Of a stretch of DNA of 64,000 nucleotides, positions 34,831 through 46,975 are shown piece after piece. The position numbers and the translations under genes were made by a program. The notes below the pieces were generated by a model, which searched no databases, had not been told where the DNA came from, and worked only from the letters and a program-made list of their open reading frames with translations. How positions within the stretch are numbered: the first letter of the stretch is position 1; the number at the start of each line of letters is the position of its first letter. The stretch comes from Capsicum annuum (Eukaryota; Streptophyta; Magnoliopsida; Solanales; Solanaceae): positions 87,727-151,726 of the forward strand of contig NW_025892955.1 of NCBI RefSeq assembly GCF_002878395.1, read 5' to 3'.

Positions 34831-36900
34831 CAACAGGCTTAAAACTCGCCATCCATTTCTTAGTAACCAAATCCTTCATGAAATTCGTATAGCCTGACAT
34901 CTCATTCCAATGCTTCCACAAGATAAATATTAATAAACATTTCCTTCAATATTTACATGAAATTTTTTTACTTTTCTTTCTCTTTCTTCTTCCTTGGTCG
35001 TTGAGGAAAAGATTGGGGAGATCGTGGAATGGTATTCAATACATGCTTGACTTACTTTTCCTTTCCTTATCTTTTTTGACTCTTCTATCAACACCCATCA
35101 ATTTTTATGATGACTCACTACAAGTCACCAAATTTTTAGTTTTCTCTTCGGGTGCATCTTCAATATTAGTAATATCATCTTGAACTTAATAACTACAAGC
35201 ATAGGGGGATCAATGGTATCCTTACCACTCAGAGTGGTGATGTCTAAATAGTAACTATCATTTCTTAGATTCTATAGAGTATTACCCAAAAGAGTGCCCA
35301 GTTAATGTTGATTTAAGGTTGCTAACATCTAACAAAATTGTTGCTCAAGTTGCTTAATTGCAGTAGCATGCGGTTCCACCTTATGGCTCAAACCTAAAAT
35401 GTCTGCCTTAATCTCCTTAAGGCAACTTTATTGACTTTCCAAAACCTTAACCAGCTTAGTATGAAATGCCTCCAACCTTGACTCAGTGTCACGGATCCTT
35501 AGTAGAACATACACACCACTGTTCTCTTTATAATCATCCTTACACCTCCAGTAACCATCTCTCTCTCTTCTTCAATCCCTATATTTGTCCCCATAATAGT
35601 TCAGACCTTGATTCCGTTGCCTCGAGCTCCAAGTGTCTTAAGTAGACTTTTTTCCCTTGGCTCAGAAATCTGCCAACTATATAACTAGATACTTTGCCTC
35701 TTCTTCAATGTCAGAATCATACATCTTAGGTGCTTTACCTTATGCTCCCACAATATTAAATTTTTCGAAATTCGTAGTTGCAAATTATTTAGTCAGTAAC
35801 CCAATCTCTATACTCATCTGTACAACTTCTTGAGCCACAATACCTTTTATAATTCACTATTCCTTGGTAGCACCAATAGCATAAGTGTTGTTACCTGTTT
35901 CTGCCTCCTAAGTATTCCATCCTCGATTGCTAATAGAGATCCAATCTAGGATTTCCGATGCTGCTTCCCAATACAGGCTCATGAAAGCTCCACCAATAAT
36001 AGTGTCTGCAACATCTTTAGAACTGATATTTAGGGCACAATAGAAAATTTCCAAAAAATTTCTCCCTGAAATTTAGTGATTATCAGTTTCTTCTTAAACA
36101 AAAACAATAACTCATGCATTGGTTTAGAATGCAATTGCCTAAAATTATAGATCTCGTCCTTTAATTACAGAATTCTGGCAGGAGGGAAGAAGTGGCCTAA
36201 GAAATGGTTCCACAACTCATTCCAAGTAGTAATGGACCCACGAGGTAGTTCCCCTAACCAGAATGTCTTTCACTAGTTAGAGAAAATGAGAACAACCTGA
36301 GTCTTAAATTTTCCTAGCTCACCCTAGGGATATTATATGAAGTGTAAATTCCAACAAAATTTATGATGTACATGTTTGCATCATCGATTGGCAAACCCAC
36401 AAACACACTCTTTTATATTTAGTAGGTGAATCATAGCACTTGTGATATCAAAAATTGTCCCCTGAGGTAACTCGGAGGAATGATAGCTCTTATCTCTGTA
36501 GGCTCAACATACCCCAGGTTATCCTCTATATTATTATATGCTTGCATATACTGATAAGCTGGGAGTATGGGATATCTATCTTTTCTAGCTCTTCGAGTTC
36601 TACTCGATGATTGGCTTTTTGTTTCTATCTCTCCACTAGAACTGTAAAATCGGTAGCCTCATTATCCCTTCTTATATTTTCTTCCACTAATAACCATACA
36701 ATAGTTTGCGCAATTATCTCTTGAACACCATATGGAGGTGGGGGAGGTAAGTCAAGTAGATCACTCGAAGCTCCTCATGATAAGCTTCATGGCCATGTTT
36801 TGACATCCTGCGATTCTATTGTAGGGTTTTTCAAGCTCTAGATCAAATGGGATCAAGGGATTGCCTTAACTTTTAGTACTAGGCATAAATCGGCGTACTC
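34831..36900 (-). pseudogene. gag of the outer Athila-type element
   Basis: Degenerate minus-strand frames give, from high to low coordinates, HLKGVFFGLPNDDANMYIIN (with small differences), LRLRLFSFSLTSE, LPRGSITTWNELWNHFLGHF, FPPARILQLKDEIYNFRQL and HELLFLFKK, then a long linker, and at 34860-34930 MKDLVTKKW. The match to element A's gag at 24583-24966 is clear in protein and in base wording. Many stops; no frame exceeds 60 codons. The region starts about 0.1 kb inside the 5' LTR. Confidence 0.75.
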
Positions 36901-36968
36901 CTCAAGAAGAATGGAAAAGTAAAACCCAACAACCTCAACAAACTCTGTAAATTAATTTGTAATTATAT

Positions 36969-36986
36969 TCACCTGGCAATCGCCCA
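36969..36986 (-). other. Primer-binding site of the outer element
   Basis: Minus strand TGGGCGATTGCCAGGTGA, separated from the LTR by the same AATTT-type five-base gap as in element A. Related to TGGCGCCGTTGCCGGGGA with several changes. Confidence 0.6.
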
Positions 36987-36991
36987 AAATT

Positions 36992-37964
36992 ACACCTCCA
37001 AGAAGTATAATACGATCAAAGTCAAATATAGTAAGCCAGTAGAGGTTGGGGTCGAACCCATATGGAATAAGTTGAATATCTCTCACGAATTTGTTGAAGT
37101 AGCAAAAAAAATACAGGAAAAGTAAATAGGGGGTTTTGCTGTAGAAATAGTAAAGTAGTAACCAGTCTTGATCGCATTAGTTAAAATCAATATGAGATAA
37201 ATACTAGAACTATGTTCCTCTTGGCTTCCTAACTCTGCAGATTTATCGTTCTTAATTCGACTAACTCAATGAAATGCATGTAAAATCTGACAAGATAGTT
37301 ATCACTAATCGCCTTGTGAACGCCTTGGTAAATTTCACTCTTCACCTTGTGAGTCATTAAGTGTCGCGTTATTAACCCTTGTGTTCGATACGAGTCCAGC
37401 TATATCCTTTTGGGTGTCAAGTTAATTAGATGAGGGTTGTTAGACTCGAATTACTGATATAACCTTCTTTTCCTAATCTTGAACTTTCTTGTGAAGATGA
37501 TCTTGAATACAGGAAAGTCCTTAACTTCTGCAGTAATTAAGAAAGCATACAAACCGAAGAATATCACAATACATACATCACCACTGATTTTGAAAGACCT
37601 CATACTTTCTCTACTTCATTATTCAGCCAGGGTTCCCACAACCCTAGTTAGGTGGTTTAGTCATGCATAGTTACAAGAAGATCCTTGGAGTTAAATAAAT
37701 AAAACATACAAATAATCTCACAATAATTGAAGGACAAAAACCAAATTCTCAAATTAATACTCAACCAAATTATCAATAACAAAGTATTCTAAGACCAAAA
37801 GTCAAATCTTGAAATCAATATATGTTTGTGAATGTAGAGAGCTAATTAGTAAGCTCCAAATTGAAGAAATAGATTATAACACTAAACTTATAGGTTTAAT
37901 AGAGAGCTAATTAGTAAGCTCCAAATTGAAGAAATAGATTATAACCCTAAACTTATAGGTTTAA
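36992..37964 (-). mobile_element. 5' LTR of the outer element, truncated
   Basis: Shares with element A's LTR gtcaaatatagtaa-cc, gaggttggggtcgaaccca, the ttgagtc-tcaagttaattagatga segment and aatatatgtttgtgaatg. The TGATA start is missing at 36992 and similarity fades after about 37850; the U3 part with TATA box is not found, so the outer end has been lost. A perfect-looking 65-bp tandem duplication closes it. Confidence 0.65.
37835..37964. repeat. 65-bp direct tandem duplication (two units)
   Basis: Units 37835-37899 and 37900-37964 start TAGAGAGCTAATTAGTAAGC and differ at only one base (aacacta versus aacccta). Confidence 0.9.
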
Positions 37965-38264
37965 CATTCAAATAAAAACTATGTGTATCTTTGTTCAATT
38001 TTTTGATAGTAAAATTTTTAATTGAAAGAGAAATACAAGAAATTATTAAAAGGAGTGAATTTATTGTCAATTGTTGATTATGTATAATTTATATATAATA
38101 TTGAAAACTAATAACTAAAATAAAGAAAGAAAGACAAAGAATGATAATAATGAATGTAATAAGACACTTCAATCAAAACAAAAATAAGAAGAAAAAGTAG
38201 ACATTGAAGAAATTGTATTTCTTGCAAATTTTGATCTAAAATATCAACTAAATAGAATTGTAGA

Positions 38265-38307
<43 letters not shown>

Positions 38308-39470
38308 TAAAATTTTAATAAATTTTGAAGTGTTTGATATTTATTATTTCTTACCTAGATAAAATAACAAACCTATCGAAATTACAAATCAAATTAATTA
38401 TGACGAAACCAAAAAAGACACGTGAAGGGGGGGGAGGAGGGCACTACTATACAAATTTACAACTACATCTAATTTTGCTCCATAATAATTAGTGCTGCGA
38501 CAATAATTTATCATGTTATTCTATAACTAACTACATTTTATTTATATTTAAAATTTTACGTTATATTTAAAAAAATTGTATACTTAGTAGTATGACATTC
38601 ATCCGTTGATTAATTTTTTATATACATTCATTTTTAATTAACGATTGATAATGTACAACGCACGTATCTTAAGATATTTTTTTTTGTGTATATATGTATG
38701 TACGTATATATGTATGTGCGTGCACGAGCGCGCCCGTGTGTATAAGTGATAAAGATATTTTTGTCATAAAAAAATAATTACTTGCTTCTGCTTATGCTTT
38801 TTTTGAAAAGCAAAATTTTTTCGCTTCTTCCCAGAAGTGAAAAAATTGCTTATGCTTTTTTTTAAAAACACTTTTGCAAGTTAAGCAAACACTCTTCTTT
38901 TTAAAGAAAAAAAAAAAAATCTCAAAGAAGTGATTTTTTTGAGAAAAACAAACCCAAACAGATTATTAATACTACTCCTATCCATACTTTATTTTTTCTA
39001 ATAATAAATCCATGTCAATTTCTCAATCAATTTTGATCCGAATCCAATAATAGCGGATTACACTCTTTCGTTGTGTGATTTTGGCGAAACATACCCTATT
39101 TTTTGTAGGTGCTCCACTTTAAAACCACACCAAGAAACCAAAATTTTCTATATTTTAAATCCAAAACCAAATAAAAAATTTAAAAATCAAAACAAATAAG
39201 TGAAGGAAAAAATTTTATTCGTTGATTCAATCCAAATAATGCACGTACCTACTTTCAAAGAGCAGAAAATTTGTAAATTCAATTTGTATGTGGATGGTTA
39301 ATTCAATTTATTTATTTTCCTTCATTAATTATGATGTATCCCCTAATTTTCGAGTTGGGTAACTCTGGCTTTGACTAATTTGAAGAAGGAAAAGTTGGAC
39401 TAGAGTCGAGTTAATTATTTAAACGAAGAAGGGCCAAATATATCTCTTATCTATATATTATTGAAAATGA
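37965..39470. other. AT-rich intergenic sequence without genes
   Basis: No reading frame worth reporting. Contains a TA microsatellite (38268-38305) and a low-complexity segment at 38750-38970 (gcttatgctttttt-aaaagca, agaagtga, caaacccaaacag) that looks like a common plant dispersed repeat but whose ends I cannot fix. Confidence 0.6.
38268..38305. repeat. TA dinucleotide microsatellite
   Basis: About 19 uninterrupted at units. Confidence 0.95.
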
Positions 39471-39664
39471 TTTAAATGTGGGGGAAAGGATAAAAATAGC
39501 CTCTCGGCCAAAAGAAATGATATGAAAACGGTCCATGAATTCAAATCTCATTTCTTAGCCATTTCGCTAGTTGGACAACTTTCTTTGACTTTTTTCTTTT
39601 AATTTTGTTGATTTTGAATTTTTTTAGTTTACTTTTGTTGTTGCTTTGTTCTGCTTCTTTTTTC

Positions 39665-39674
<10 letters not shown>

Positions 39675-39704
<30 letters not shown>
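39675..39704. repeat. ATT trinucleotide microsatellite
   Basis: About ten att units. Confidence 0.95.
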
Positions 39705-39705
<1 letters not shown>

Positions 39706-39839
39706 AAAAGTGTAAAAATTAATTTATCTTTTTTCACTATCTTTTTGTTCTCTTTTTTAATTATAAAATAATCAAATATAGAAAGTATATTTTTTCAAAT
39801 ACAATCAAAACATGAAGATAACATATGAAAACAAGATCA

Positions 39840-40680
39840 TACATATTGATACATATATACAAATACATATGTATTGACATGTTGATACGACACAATACAA
39901 TACAAATACATAACTGAATATTCTATATTGAAACATATATGAAACATAATATATATATATATATATATATTATACATATTGATACAATACAGTACATATA
40001 TGCAATATGATATATATTGATACAATATAATACATATCTGGTAAATATATGTACACATTCTATAAAATAGTGATAAAATATCTATACACATCGTGTATAT
40101 ATTCTATACAACATCTGTATAGTTTCTATACACATCATATACAACTTTAAGCTGCAATAATTATTAGATACATATTCTACACAATGATTATACAGTTTCT
40201 TTATAAATCTTGTACATATATAATTTCTATATAAATCATATACAAAAACATATTCTATATAATAATTCAATAGTTGTAAAACACATTTTAGCTACAATAT
40301 TATTCAAATACATATTTTATACAACAGCGATACAATTTCTATACATATTTTATGCAATAACTATACAGATTCTATACACATCCTGTCTAGTTTATATACA
40401 CAAATCTTATGTTGATAAATATTCTATACAATAATTATACAGTTTTTATACATATTCTATATAATAATTATATAGTTTCTATACATATCCTACACATATA
40501 CATACTTTATATAACAATATTACAATATCTATACACATCAAATAAAAAAAAACATATTCTATACAATAAGTATACAGTCTCTATACGCATCCTATACTAT
40601 TTCTATATATCTTTTATAGATACATATTCTATGCAACAACTATACAATTTCTATACAATGTTATTAATTGTATAGAAAAA
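39840..40680. repeat. Tandem array built from TTCTATACA/ATTATACAG phrases
   Basis: Phrases such as attctatacaataattatacagtttctatacacatc recur about 15-20 times with variation in length (roughly 30-45 bp per unit). On the left the array shades into tgatacaatacaata phrases. Several frames open across it in both directions; they are repeat artefacts rich in Tyr and Ile. Confidence 0.8.
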
Positions 40681-41340
40681 TAGAAAAATAAGAAAATTCA
40701 AGTAGACTATGCAATAACAAATCAGAGTTGATACAATGGAGAAGAAACCCGCTTTCAAAAATATATTTTTAAAAAAATTAAATTCAGAAAGAAATTTTCA
40801 AATCTCCAATTTCATAAACTGTAAATCTAAGGAAATCAACCAAAAAAAGATGCAAATATTTTATAAAAAAAATCAAATTCAAAAAGGCAAAATTTAGATC
40901 TCCAATTGCATAATCATGTAAATCTAAAGAAACATAGAAAATTTGTCAAATCAATTGTAAATTGAATGACATGTGTGTGTGAATACACCTAGAAAATGGA
41001 GAAGAGAGAATTCTACAATAATATGGCGAATAAATAAGAATTAATTGCAATTATTTTGCCAACTAGCCACCACGTAATAAATTCGACAAACATTGGTCAT
41101 TTATTTTTTAAAATGGCCACAAGGTGTCATTTTCCCTTAAGTAAACATATCCCTTATTATAATTTGGATCTAAATATACCTCTTTCGTTATAATATGACT
41201 CTAATTTGTCCTTATTTTAATAGATTGATACATGGCGGGCTTGGAACCAAATAACCCATCCCCATTTAAACTAAGAACACTTACAGAAAATCACCTACAT
41301 TTCATAAAAATGAGAGTGCACCTAACCTAACTATCAAAAT

Positions 41341-43085
41341 TAAAATTCATAATTTTCCTTCTGCATTTTCTTCTTTTTTTTTAATTTCTTTTTTTCCTAT
41401 CTTTTCATGTCTAGCTTCCATTTTTCTCTCTCTTCCATCTCCGGCCTCTACTTCTCTTTCTTCTTCTTTTTTTTTTCCTTTTTTATAGTTTTTTAATTTC
41501 TTTTTTTCTTTGTTTTTTTTTTTTGATTTTTTCTCTCTATCTGTCTGATGCTTCTCTTTCTTTTTTTTCCTTTGTTGTTTTTTTTCTCCTAATTTTATTT
41601 TTTTGTTTTTCTTTTTTTTTCTTTTTTCTTTCTCTCTTCTATCTCTAATTTTTATTTCTCTTTCTTTTTTTTCTTTTTTCTGTTTTGGATTTAATTTTTT
41701 AGTTTTCTTTTGTAATTTTTTTCTCACTCATTTTTTGGTATATTTTATATTTTTAAAAAATATTTTTACATCGAGAACAAGTCATGGATGATAACAAAAT
41801 ACCATATTAACTTATTGTGTTTTTATTTGCAACATCAATTATATTTTTATATTCATTAATATAATTGTATTCTTATTTATATTTTATATTTTATTCTTGT
41901 ATTTGTATTTTATTGTTCACGCTTGTATTTATATTTTATAATTCACATTTGTATTTATATCTTATTGTTCACACTTGTATTTGTATTTTATAGTTTGCAC
42001 TATTATTTATATTTTATACAATTCAAGATTGAATCTGAAGAACTGTTTTATATTTATATTTTATAGTTGTCTGCATACTGTATTTGTGTTTTGTGGTGTC
42101 ATTTTGTTTGTATTTGTATTCTATCTTAATCGAAACACTTGTATTTTTAAAGAATTATTTTCTATTTGTATTTGTAAAGTAATCACATAGTGTATTTATG
42201 TTTTTAATTCCATTTGTTTCATTTATTTATATTTGAATTTGTAGTTGACAACATCATTTGTGTTTTTAAAAAATTAAAATTAAATTATTATTTTCTTTCT
42301 ACAAACACTTGTATTTATATTTCTTGATATGATTTATATTTTACTGATACAAATACAAATGATAAATTATACAAACACAAATGTTAAATTAGATAAATAA
42401 AAATATTATATTTATATAAAATGATATATGTTTATACAACTTTAACCATAGACATATTAACAATAGCTATTTATATACAAACTACAAATGATAAATTTGA
42501 CATAAAAATACTAATGAACATTTGCACTTTTATATATTTTAGACTCAAGTAAATACAATTAATACTTGTACTTGTTTGTATACAAATACAAATGATAAAT
42601 TGTATATTCACAGATAAACTATTAAAATACAAATAATAAATTTATTTGAAATATATAGTATGATGTAAATAAATAGAAAATATAAACAAATATAATACAA
42701 CAACAACAAAACACAAAAAATTTAAAAAATGAAAAAAAGAGAAAAAATGAGAAAAAATGAAAAAAAGAAAAAATGAAACAAGAACGTAAAAAGAAAATGC
42801 AGAAAGAGACTGCAAAGAAAAAAGAAATAAAAATTAAAAATTAAAAAAAATATGAAAAACGGAAAAAAAGGGAAAGAAAACATAGAATACGAGAAAAGTA
42901 AAAATTAAAAAGGAAATGAAAAGGAGAAAAAGAAAAGAAATAAAAAAACGGAAAAGAAAAAATGAAAAAGGAAAAGAAAAAAACTAGTAAAGGAAAAAAA
43001 GGAAGAGAAATAGAAGACAGGGAAAGAGAAAAAATTAATGGAAAAAATAGAGAGAGGCTATGGATTATATTTAATTGACAAGAAA
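41341..43085. repeat. Large mirror-like segment: pyrimidine block, TTTGTATTT array, AAATACAAA array, purine block
   Basis: 41341-41740 is almost pure pyrimidine on the plus strand. 41830-42200 is a tandem of ttgtatttatattttatt-(c)ac phrases. 42340-42660 carries the opposite wording (acaaatacaaatgataaatt). 42700-43085 is almost pure purine (gaaaaaatgagaaaa). The order is an imperfect inverted repeat about 1.75 kb long around a centre near 42250. Frames with K/E-rich or F/S-rich products here reflect composition. It may be a foldback element or chance neighbouring of simple repeats. Confidence 0.5.
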
Positions 43086-43494
43086 GACTATGCATTGTAA
43101 CTAATTGAAACTTAGGCTAAGTAGGATAATTAGGAGCTTATGTTTCCTAAGCATTGCAGTTATTCCTTCAAAATACCCAGCTCTAACCTAACCTACCCCA
43201 CCAAGCCCCAGTTAATTTAACCGATCTGTCCCTCATACTTAAACAAGCCTGACTAAATTGTACAATCTATTTTTTTTACCTCTCTTCACTCTCATAATCA
43301 CTACAATAATCTTTGTGTTAATAATACTCGAACAAAAAACAGAGTCCAAAACATTGTCCTTTAATATAACAAATGCTTTTAGAAACTCATGCTTTAACTC
43401 CATTGCTACACTTTCTAATGCCCAAATCAGGTCCTTATTATGGTAAAAAAAAAAAAGAAAATTAACCTAAATCAGATCTTTATCATTTTGTTAA
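43086..43494. other. Intergenic sequence, nothing recognised
   Basis: AT-rich, no coding or repeat signal beyond an A-run at 43446. Confidence 0.5.
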
Positions 43495-45590
43495 GAAAGA
43501 GGCTAAGTTGGTGGTTATGGTAGCTTAGAATACAACTTTTGAAAAGCTTATACACAATGTTAAAAGGGTAAATATGGTGATAAAAAGTTCTACAAGCTAG
43601 CCAAGGTTAGGGAGAGAAGGGCTTATGACCTTGAGCAAGTGAAGTTCATAAAGAATGAAAAAAATAAAGTTTTGGTGAATGAGGTTCCTTATTTGAAGGA
43701 GATGATAGTCTTACTTCCATAAATTCTTGAACAAAGAGAGGAATACTAGCATTATGTTGGAGGACATGAAGAACTTTGGGCAGCTTTGTGACTATGGTTA
43801 TTACAGGCGTATTAAGATTGAGGATGTTAAGACTGTTATTTATAGGATGCATAAGGTTAGACTAACTAGTCCAAATAGAATTCTGATTAATTTTTAGAAG
43901 TACATAGGAGTGACAAAGATAAAGTGATTGACTCGATTGCTTAGCATCTTTTTCAGGACATCGAAGATGTCCAAAACATGGAGATGGAGTATGATGGTTC
44001 CATTATATAAGAACAAGGGGGACATTCAGGATTGCAACAACTATAGGGGTATCAAGTTATTAAGCCACTCTATAAAAGTTTGGGAGATGGCAGTAGAGTT
44101 GATGTTAAGAAAGACTGTGACTATTTCTGAGAATCAGTTTAAATTCATGCTAGGATGCTCGACTATTGAGGCCATCCATCTCGTCTAGGGACTAATAGAG
44201 CAGTATAGGGAGAGGAATAATGACTTACTCATGTTGTTCATCTACCTAGAAAAATCCTATGTAAAGTTCAAGGAAAGTTATTTGGAGGTGCTTATAGGCT
44301 AGAGGTATACCGATGGCATATATTGGGGCGATTAAGGATATGTACGATGGATCCAAGACTCATGTTAGGACTGTGAGAAGGGACTGCGAGCATTTTTCAT
44401 CTTAATAGAGCTACACTAAGGTTCGACTCTTAGACTATTTTTATTTACTTTAGTGATGGATGTTTTGATGTGGCAATTTCAAGGTTAAGATCCATGGTTT
44501 ATGATATTTGCGGATGATATAATCGTGATTGGTGAGAACCATTGTGGAGTTAATGCTAAGTAGGAGGTTTGGAGGCAAACCTTCTACAGAGTTTATGTTA
44601 CGTAGGTCTAAGACTAAACATTTAAATTTTAAGTTCATCTAGGTAAAACATGAAGCTAATGTGGTTGTAAATGTTAATACTCATCCCATTCAAAAGAGAG
44701 ATAGTTTCAAGTATCTTGGGTCTATGATAAAGGAAATGGAGAGATTGATGGGGATGTTATTCACCATATTGGGGAAGAATGGATGAAATAGAAGCTCACT
44801 TGTAGAATTTTGGGTGATAAAAAGGTAGCTCCTAAACTCTAAAGAGAAGTTCTACAGAATATTGGTTAAACCAACCATGTTGTATGGGGTGCAATGTTAG
44901 GCATTCAAGAACTCTCATATCCAAAAGCTGAAGGTGGCAGAGATAATAATGCTATAATAGATTTATGGTTTTACTAGGAAAGATAGGATTAGAAATGAGA
45001 TTATTCGAGATAAGGTGGAAGAGTCTTTGATGAAAGTCAATACACAAAAAGTGAGTTTGAGATGGTTTGGACATATGATGAAAAGGGTCATAGATGCCAC
45101 AATGCGGAGGTATGAGAGATTGACTAGGGATGGATTCAGGTGAGATAGAATTAGATTGAAAAATATTGGAGGAAGGTGATTAGACATGAAATGGAGTAGC
45201 TTCAACTTATAGAGGACATAAACATATATAGGAATGTGTAAAGGATACAAATTAGTATAGAAAAATAGTAGGAAGAAGTGCTCCTTACTAGTAGGTAGGA
45301 GGACACTGTTATGGTACTCGTGCTAGTTGTCATAGTACTAGTCTTATTTTGAAGTTGTTACCTGTTATATTACTTGATGTTAGTCTTGTTTATGTTATTA
45401 TCTGGTGTGTTAATGACTATTATTTCATGTTCCATTACTATTTCTTTTCTAGACATTTTTTGTCTTGAGATGGATGTCTATTAGAAACAACCTCTCTATC
45501 TCACCTCTGAGGTAGTGAAATAGACTTCATATACTTTCCCTCCCTAAATCCACTTTGTGAAAATATACTGAGTTTGTTGTTGTTTCTCTT
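43495..45590 (+). pseudogene. RTE-type LINE remnant (RT and 3' end)
   Basis: Plus-strand frames read as a plant RTE LINE: EAKL-VVMVA...DLEQVKFIKNE (43500-43680, before RT), then MSKTWRWSMMVPLYKNKGDI and NYRGIKLLSHSIKVWE, ISENQFKFMLGCSTIEAIHLV (43928-44188). The catalytic FADD is encoded at 44507-44518 (FADDIIVIGE), and the C-terminal part (VSLRWFGHMMKR-like, 45055-45080) follows. The 3' untranslated end has cctctctatctcacctctgagg (45495-45520) and closes with ttgttgttg at 45580. The endonuclease half is absent, so the copy is 5'-truncated. Multiple stops and shifts. Confidence 0.85.
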
Positions 45591-46301
45591 ATTTTTGTTT
45601 CTGTTATTATCGTATCTTTATCCTTCAAACTTAACACATGCTTGTGGTGCTATTGTTTTATTGACGCCTTGTTGCAGACCAGTACTGCAAAAGTTAAGCA
45701 CAAGGTCAGTTTCTTGTTTGATGCCATAGGAAGGAAATCTTATTCAATTACTTGTTCTTATTGTTTACAAATTACCATGAAAATGAAGTCTTGATTAATT
45801 ACTTATACATATGATACCCCTCTCAACTGTTGCTCGCAGACCAGAATGGTTTAAGTTAATTAGAGTTGGGTTGGGTAGGTTAAATTAGAATTGGACATTT
45901 TAAATTAGGGATGAGTTAGTTTATTTCGGGCCTACCATGTGTCAATCATAAATCCTAGACTTTATGTACTTAATTACATTCTCTCCCTAATTCATTTTCT
46001 CTCTCCCAGATTTGAAACTTACATATACATGTCTTACGCACATTATACATTACACCCTATGTATAAGGTACCCGTTTTACCTATATTTAAGAAAAAAATA
46101 TCAGCCACCTATATATATTTAAGGAAAATAAATCAGCCACCTTTATTATCTAACGTAATTAACGATATTTATTAAATTAGTGATGATTAAAACCCTAAAA
46201 TTAGTAACAGTAATTCAAATAAGAAAAAATTTGAAACCTCACAACAATTTAGTTGATCAAAATTGATATTTGTCCCCACCAATTCTTCCTGCATTAGTTC
46301 A
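45591..46301. other. Sequence between the LINE and the CACTA element, no gene recognised
   Basis: AT-rich. Two gcagacca phrases (near 45674 and 45836) resemble splice acceptors followed by a few codons, but nothing identifiable follows. Confidence 0.4.
46299..46301. repeat. TCA target-site duplication, left copy (CACTA)
   Basis: Three bases, as expected for CACTA elements; matches 62269-62271. Confidence 0.9.
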
Positions 46302-46330
46302 CACTACTAGAAAACGTTAAATTTCTGACG
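46302..46330. repeat. CACTA left terminal inverted repeat
   Basis: CACTACTAGAAAA...TTTCTGAC; the right end read inward is CACTACCAGAAA...TTTTTGAC (62268-62240). About 28 bases, imperfect. Confidence 0.85.
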
Positions 46331-46975
46331 GCCAATGTAATCGGAATGTGGACGAAAAATAAGGTAGTTCCGACTATTTCATGGTAGTCAAAATATAGCT
46401 TGTCGAAAAAATATTTTCGACTACTTTAGTTGGAAACATGGTCGGATATTTAATAAATATTTATTTAATAATTATAAACATTCTAACTACTCTAGTTGGA
46501 AATTTAATAAATAATTATTTAATAATTATAAATTTTTCGACAGGGGTAGTCGAAAATGTAATAATCATAATTATTCCGACTATTGTAGTCAGAAATTTAA
46601 TAAATAATTATTTAATAATTATAATTATTCTTACTACTGTAGTCGGAATTTTAATAAATAATTATTTAATAATTATAATTATTCCGACTACTGTTGTAAA
46701 AAATTTAATAAATTACTTAATAATTATAATTATTCCGACCACTATAGTTGGAAAATTAATAAATAATTATTTAATAATTATATTTTTATTTAATAGATAA
46801 TTATTTAATAATTATAAGTATTTCAACGACTGTAGTCAAAAAATTAATAAATAATTATTTAATAATTATATTTTTCCAACTACTATAGTCGAAAATTTAA
46901 TAAATAATTATTTAATAATTATTATTTAAAAATTATTATTATTTAATAAATAATTATTTAATAATTATTATATTA
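46331..46975. repeat. CACTA left subterminal repeat array
   Basis: About ten units of roughly 55-60 bp: a (t/c)cgactac-tgtagtcgg(a)a palindrome followed by atttaataaataattatttaataattataatta. Such arrays bind the TNPA protein in En/Spm. The 120-codon frame across it (46438-46800) is an artefact of the repeat. Confidence 0.9.

Larger units (their letters stand above)
39480..41140. mobile_element. Possible non-coding DNA transposon with an internal tandem array
   Basis: The left end (gggggaaaggataaaaatagcc) and the right end (ggccacaaggtgtcattttccc) are weakly inverted: both outer edges read GGGAAA(A/G)-GA toward the inside. The segment in between includes tggccattt/aactagcc phrases at both ends and the tandem array at 39840-40680. 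No target duplication is convincing. The flanks (aagggccaaatatatctctta on the left, ggatctaaatatacctcttt on the right) could be halves of an older repeat. Confidence 0.25.

Noticed and set aside
39837..40675. Tyr/Ile-rich frames on both strands
   Set aside because: Artefacts of the TTCTATACA tandem array, which lacks stops in several frames.
41347..41727. 126-codon Lys/Glu-rich minus frame
   Set aside because: The sequence is an almost pure pyrimidine tract, so the complementary purine strand encodes only K, E, R and G; no gene structure.
42841..43095. Phe/Ser-rich hydrophobic minus frame resembling a membrane protein
   Set aside because: Composition of the purine block; no start context and no conserved pattern.
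45660..45720. A mini-exon: ttgcag followed by nine codons and a gtcagt donor
   Set aside because: Splice-like borders alone are common by chance, the product is unrecognisable and no neighbouring exon is visible.
46438..46800. 120-codon Ile/Asn-rich plus frame
   Set aside because: Runs through the CACTA subterminal array with one repeat per peptide repeat.
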